Shown here one piece after another: positions 5,557 through 6,080 of a stretch of DNA of 6,080 nt. Position 1 is the stretch's first letter, and the number at the start of each line of letters is the position of its first letter. The notes beneath the pieces were generated by a model. The model worked only from the letters and a program-made list of their open reading frames with translations. It made no database searches and was not told the DNA's origin. The stretch is from Prevotellaceae bacterium (GTDB lineage: Bacteria > Bacteroidota > Bacteroidia > Bacteroidales > UBA932). Position numbers and translations under genes: made by a program. The stretch is from contig JAISSE010000248.1 of assembly GCA_031273285.1 (NCBI GenBank), forward strand, positions 1 through 6,080, written 5' to 3'.

Positions 5557-6080
5557 TTAGAACTTACATGTAAGCATCAGTTTTCCTTCGGAGGTTTGGG
5601 AAAATACCCTGTCGAAATAGCGGTAGTCCGTTTCGCGGAAAAAGTTGGAGAACATTCCGGTGAGGTAGAGCCTGTCCGATAGTTTCAGCGACATCTTGAA
5701 ACGCACAGCCTGCGCAAGAGCCTGCGATTCGTCGCCCTGAGCGTTCAGGGTGCGCGGGTTCACCGTGTTCCAGTCGATATCACTGTCGTATCCCTGCCAG
5801 GTGAAAAACAGGAATCCCCCGTAAGTCAGAGCGGCGCCGAATATCTTTCCTCCGTGGAAGTTTACGCCCATCTGCCAGCTGAAACCGTTCGCCAGATTAT
5901 AGTTTCTGTTGCCCGCCATATAGTAATCGCTGAGCGAAGCGCCCATAAGAATGACGTTCGAGTGGAAAAAGGCGTTTGTTTTCCGGCGTCCGTGACGTTT
6001 GTTTTCGTGTAGCAGCCCCAGCCCGAACGAAGCGGGCGCGCTGAACCGGTACGGCACGTATGCCGATTTTTCGGATATAA
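5557..6080 (-). CDS. Outer-membrane beta-barrel protein of unknown function, C-terminal part (cut by right edge)
   Basis: The frame is open from the right edge to TAA at 5557, giving about 174 residues of a longer protein. A GTG at 6057 could be read as a start, but the frame continues without a stop upstream (ISEKSAY before it) and no signal peptide is present, so I treat it as partial. Alternating polar/aromatic strands with Gly turns (APASFGLGLLHE, NGFSWQMGVNFHGG, IFGAALTYGGFLFFTWQG, AVRFKMSLKLSDRLYLTGMF) and a terminal strand ending in Phe (GKLMLTCKF) are typical of outer-membrane barrels, whose last aromatic residue is read by the BAM complex. A Cys two residues before the end is slightly unusual. 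I do not recognise the family and assign no substrate. The gene ends beside the transposase remnant with no clear terminator. Confidence 0.65.
   Translation of the reverse strand, partial: ISEKSAYVPYRFSAPASFGLGLLHENKRHGRRKTNAFFHSNVILMGASLSDYYMAGNRNYNLANGFSWQMGVNFHGGKIFGAALTYGGFLFFTWQGYDSDIDWNTVNPRTLNAQGDESQALAQAVRFKMSLKLSDRLYLTGMFSNFFRETDYRYFDRVFSQTSEGKLMLTCKF

Noticed and set aside
5563..5574. Perfect 12-bp palindrome CTTACATGTAAG
   Set aside because: It lies inside the last codons of the outer-membrane protein gene, has no loop or T-tract, and a 12-bp palindrome can arise by chance.

Overview
The window comes from a Bacteroidota genome. The clearest signs are a PorP/SprF-type protein followed by the lipoprotein start expected of PorK/GldK (type IX secretion and gliding, found only in this phylum), a TopA with a lysine-rich tail in place of zinc fingers, TAnnTTTG-type promoter boxes, and genes without strong Shine-Dalgarno sites. 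The order within the phylum cannot be fixed from this sequence.

All recognisable genes lie on the minus strand, so transcription runs from right to left. From right to left the window holds: (1) the C-terminal part of an unrecognised outer-membrane beta-barrel protein, cut by the right edge (5557-6080); (2) a decayed IS5-type transposase remnant (about 5182-5419), with a perfect hairpin carrying promoter-like boxes just behind it; (3) a gene-poor stretch (4618-5181) with two different tandem-repeat arrays, a long-range inverted repeat, a possible gene scrap and the probable topA promoter; (4) topA, DNA topoisomerase I (2209-4617); (5) an arginase-fold protein that has lost most of its metal ligands (1113-2180); (6) a porP/sprF-family gene (76-1083); (7) the first 21 codons of a lipoprotein gene, probably porK/gldK, cut by the left edge (1-65).

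Genes 4 to 7 are separated by only 28, 29 and 10 nt and share a strand. They are best read as one operon joining a housekeeping topoisomerase, a ureohydrolase-like pseudoenzyme and the start of the type IX secretion core cluster (porP-porK, with porL/M/N expected beyond the window). The main points of interest are the pseudoenzyme at this position, the paired repeat arrays just upstream of the topA promoter region, and the promoter-like palindrome beside the transposase remnant. I saw no RNA genes, CRISPR arrays or convincing intrinsic terminators, and no clearly new defence or mobile system.
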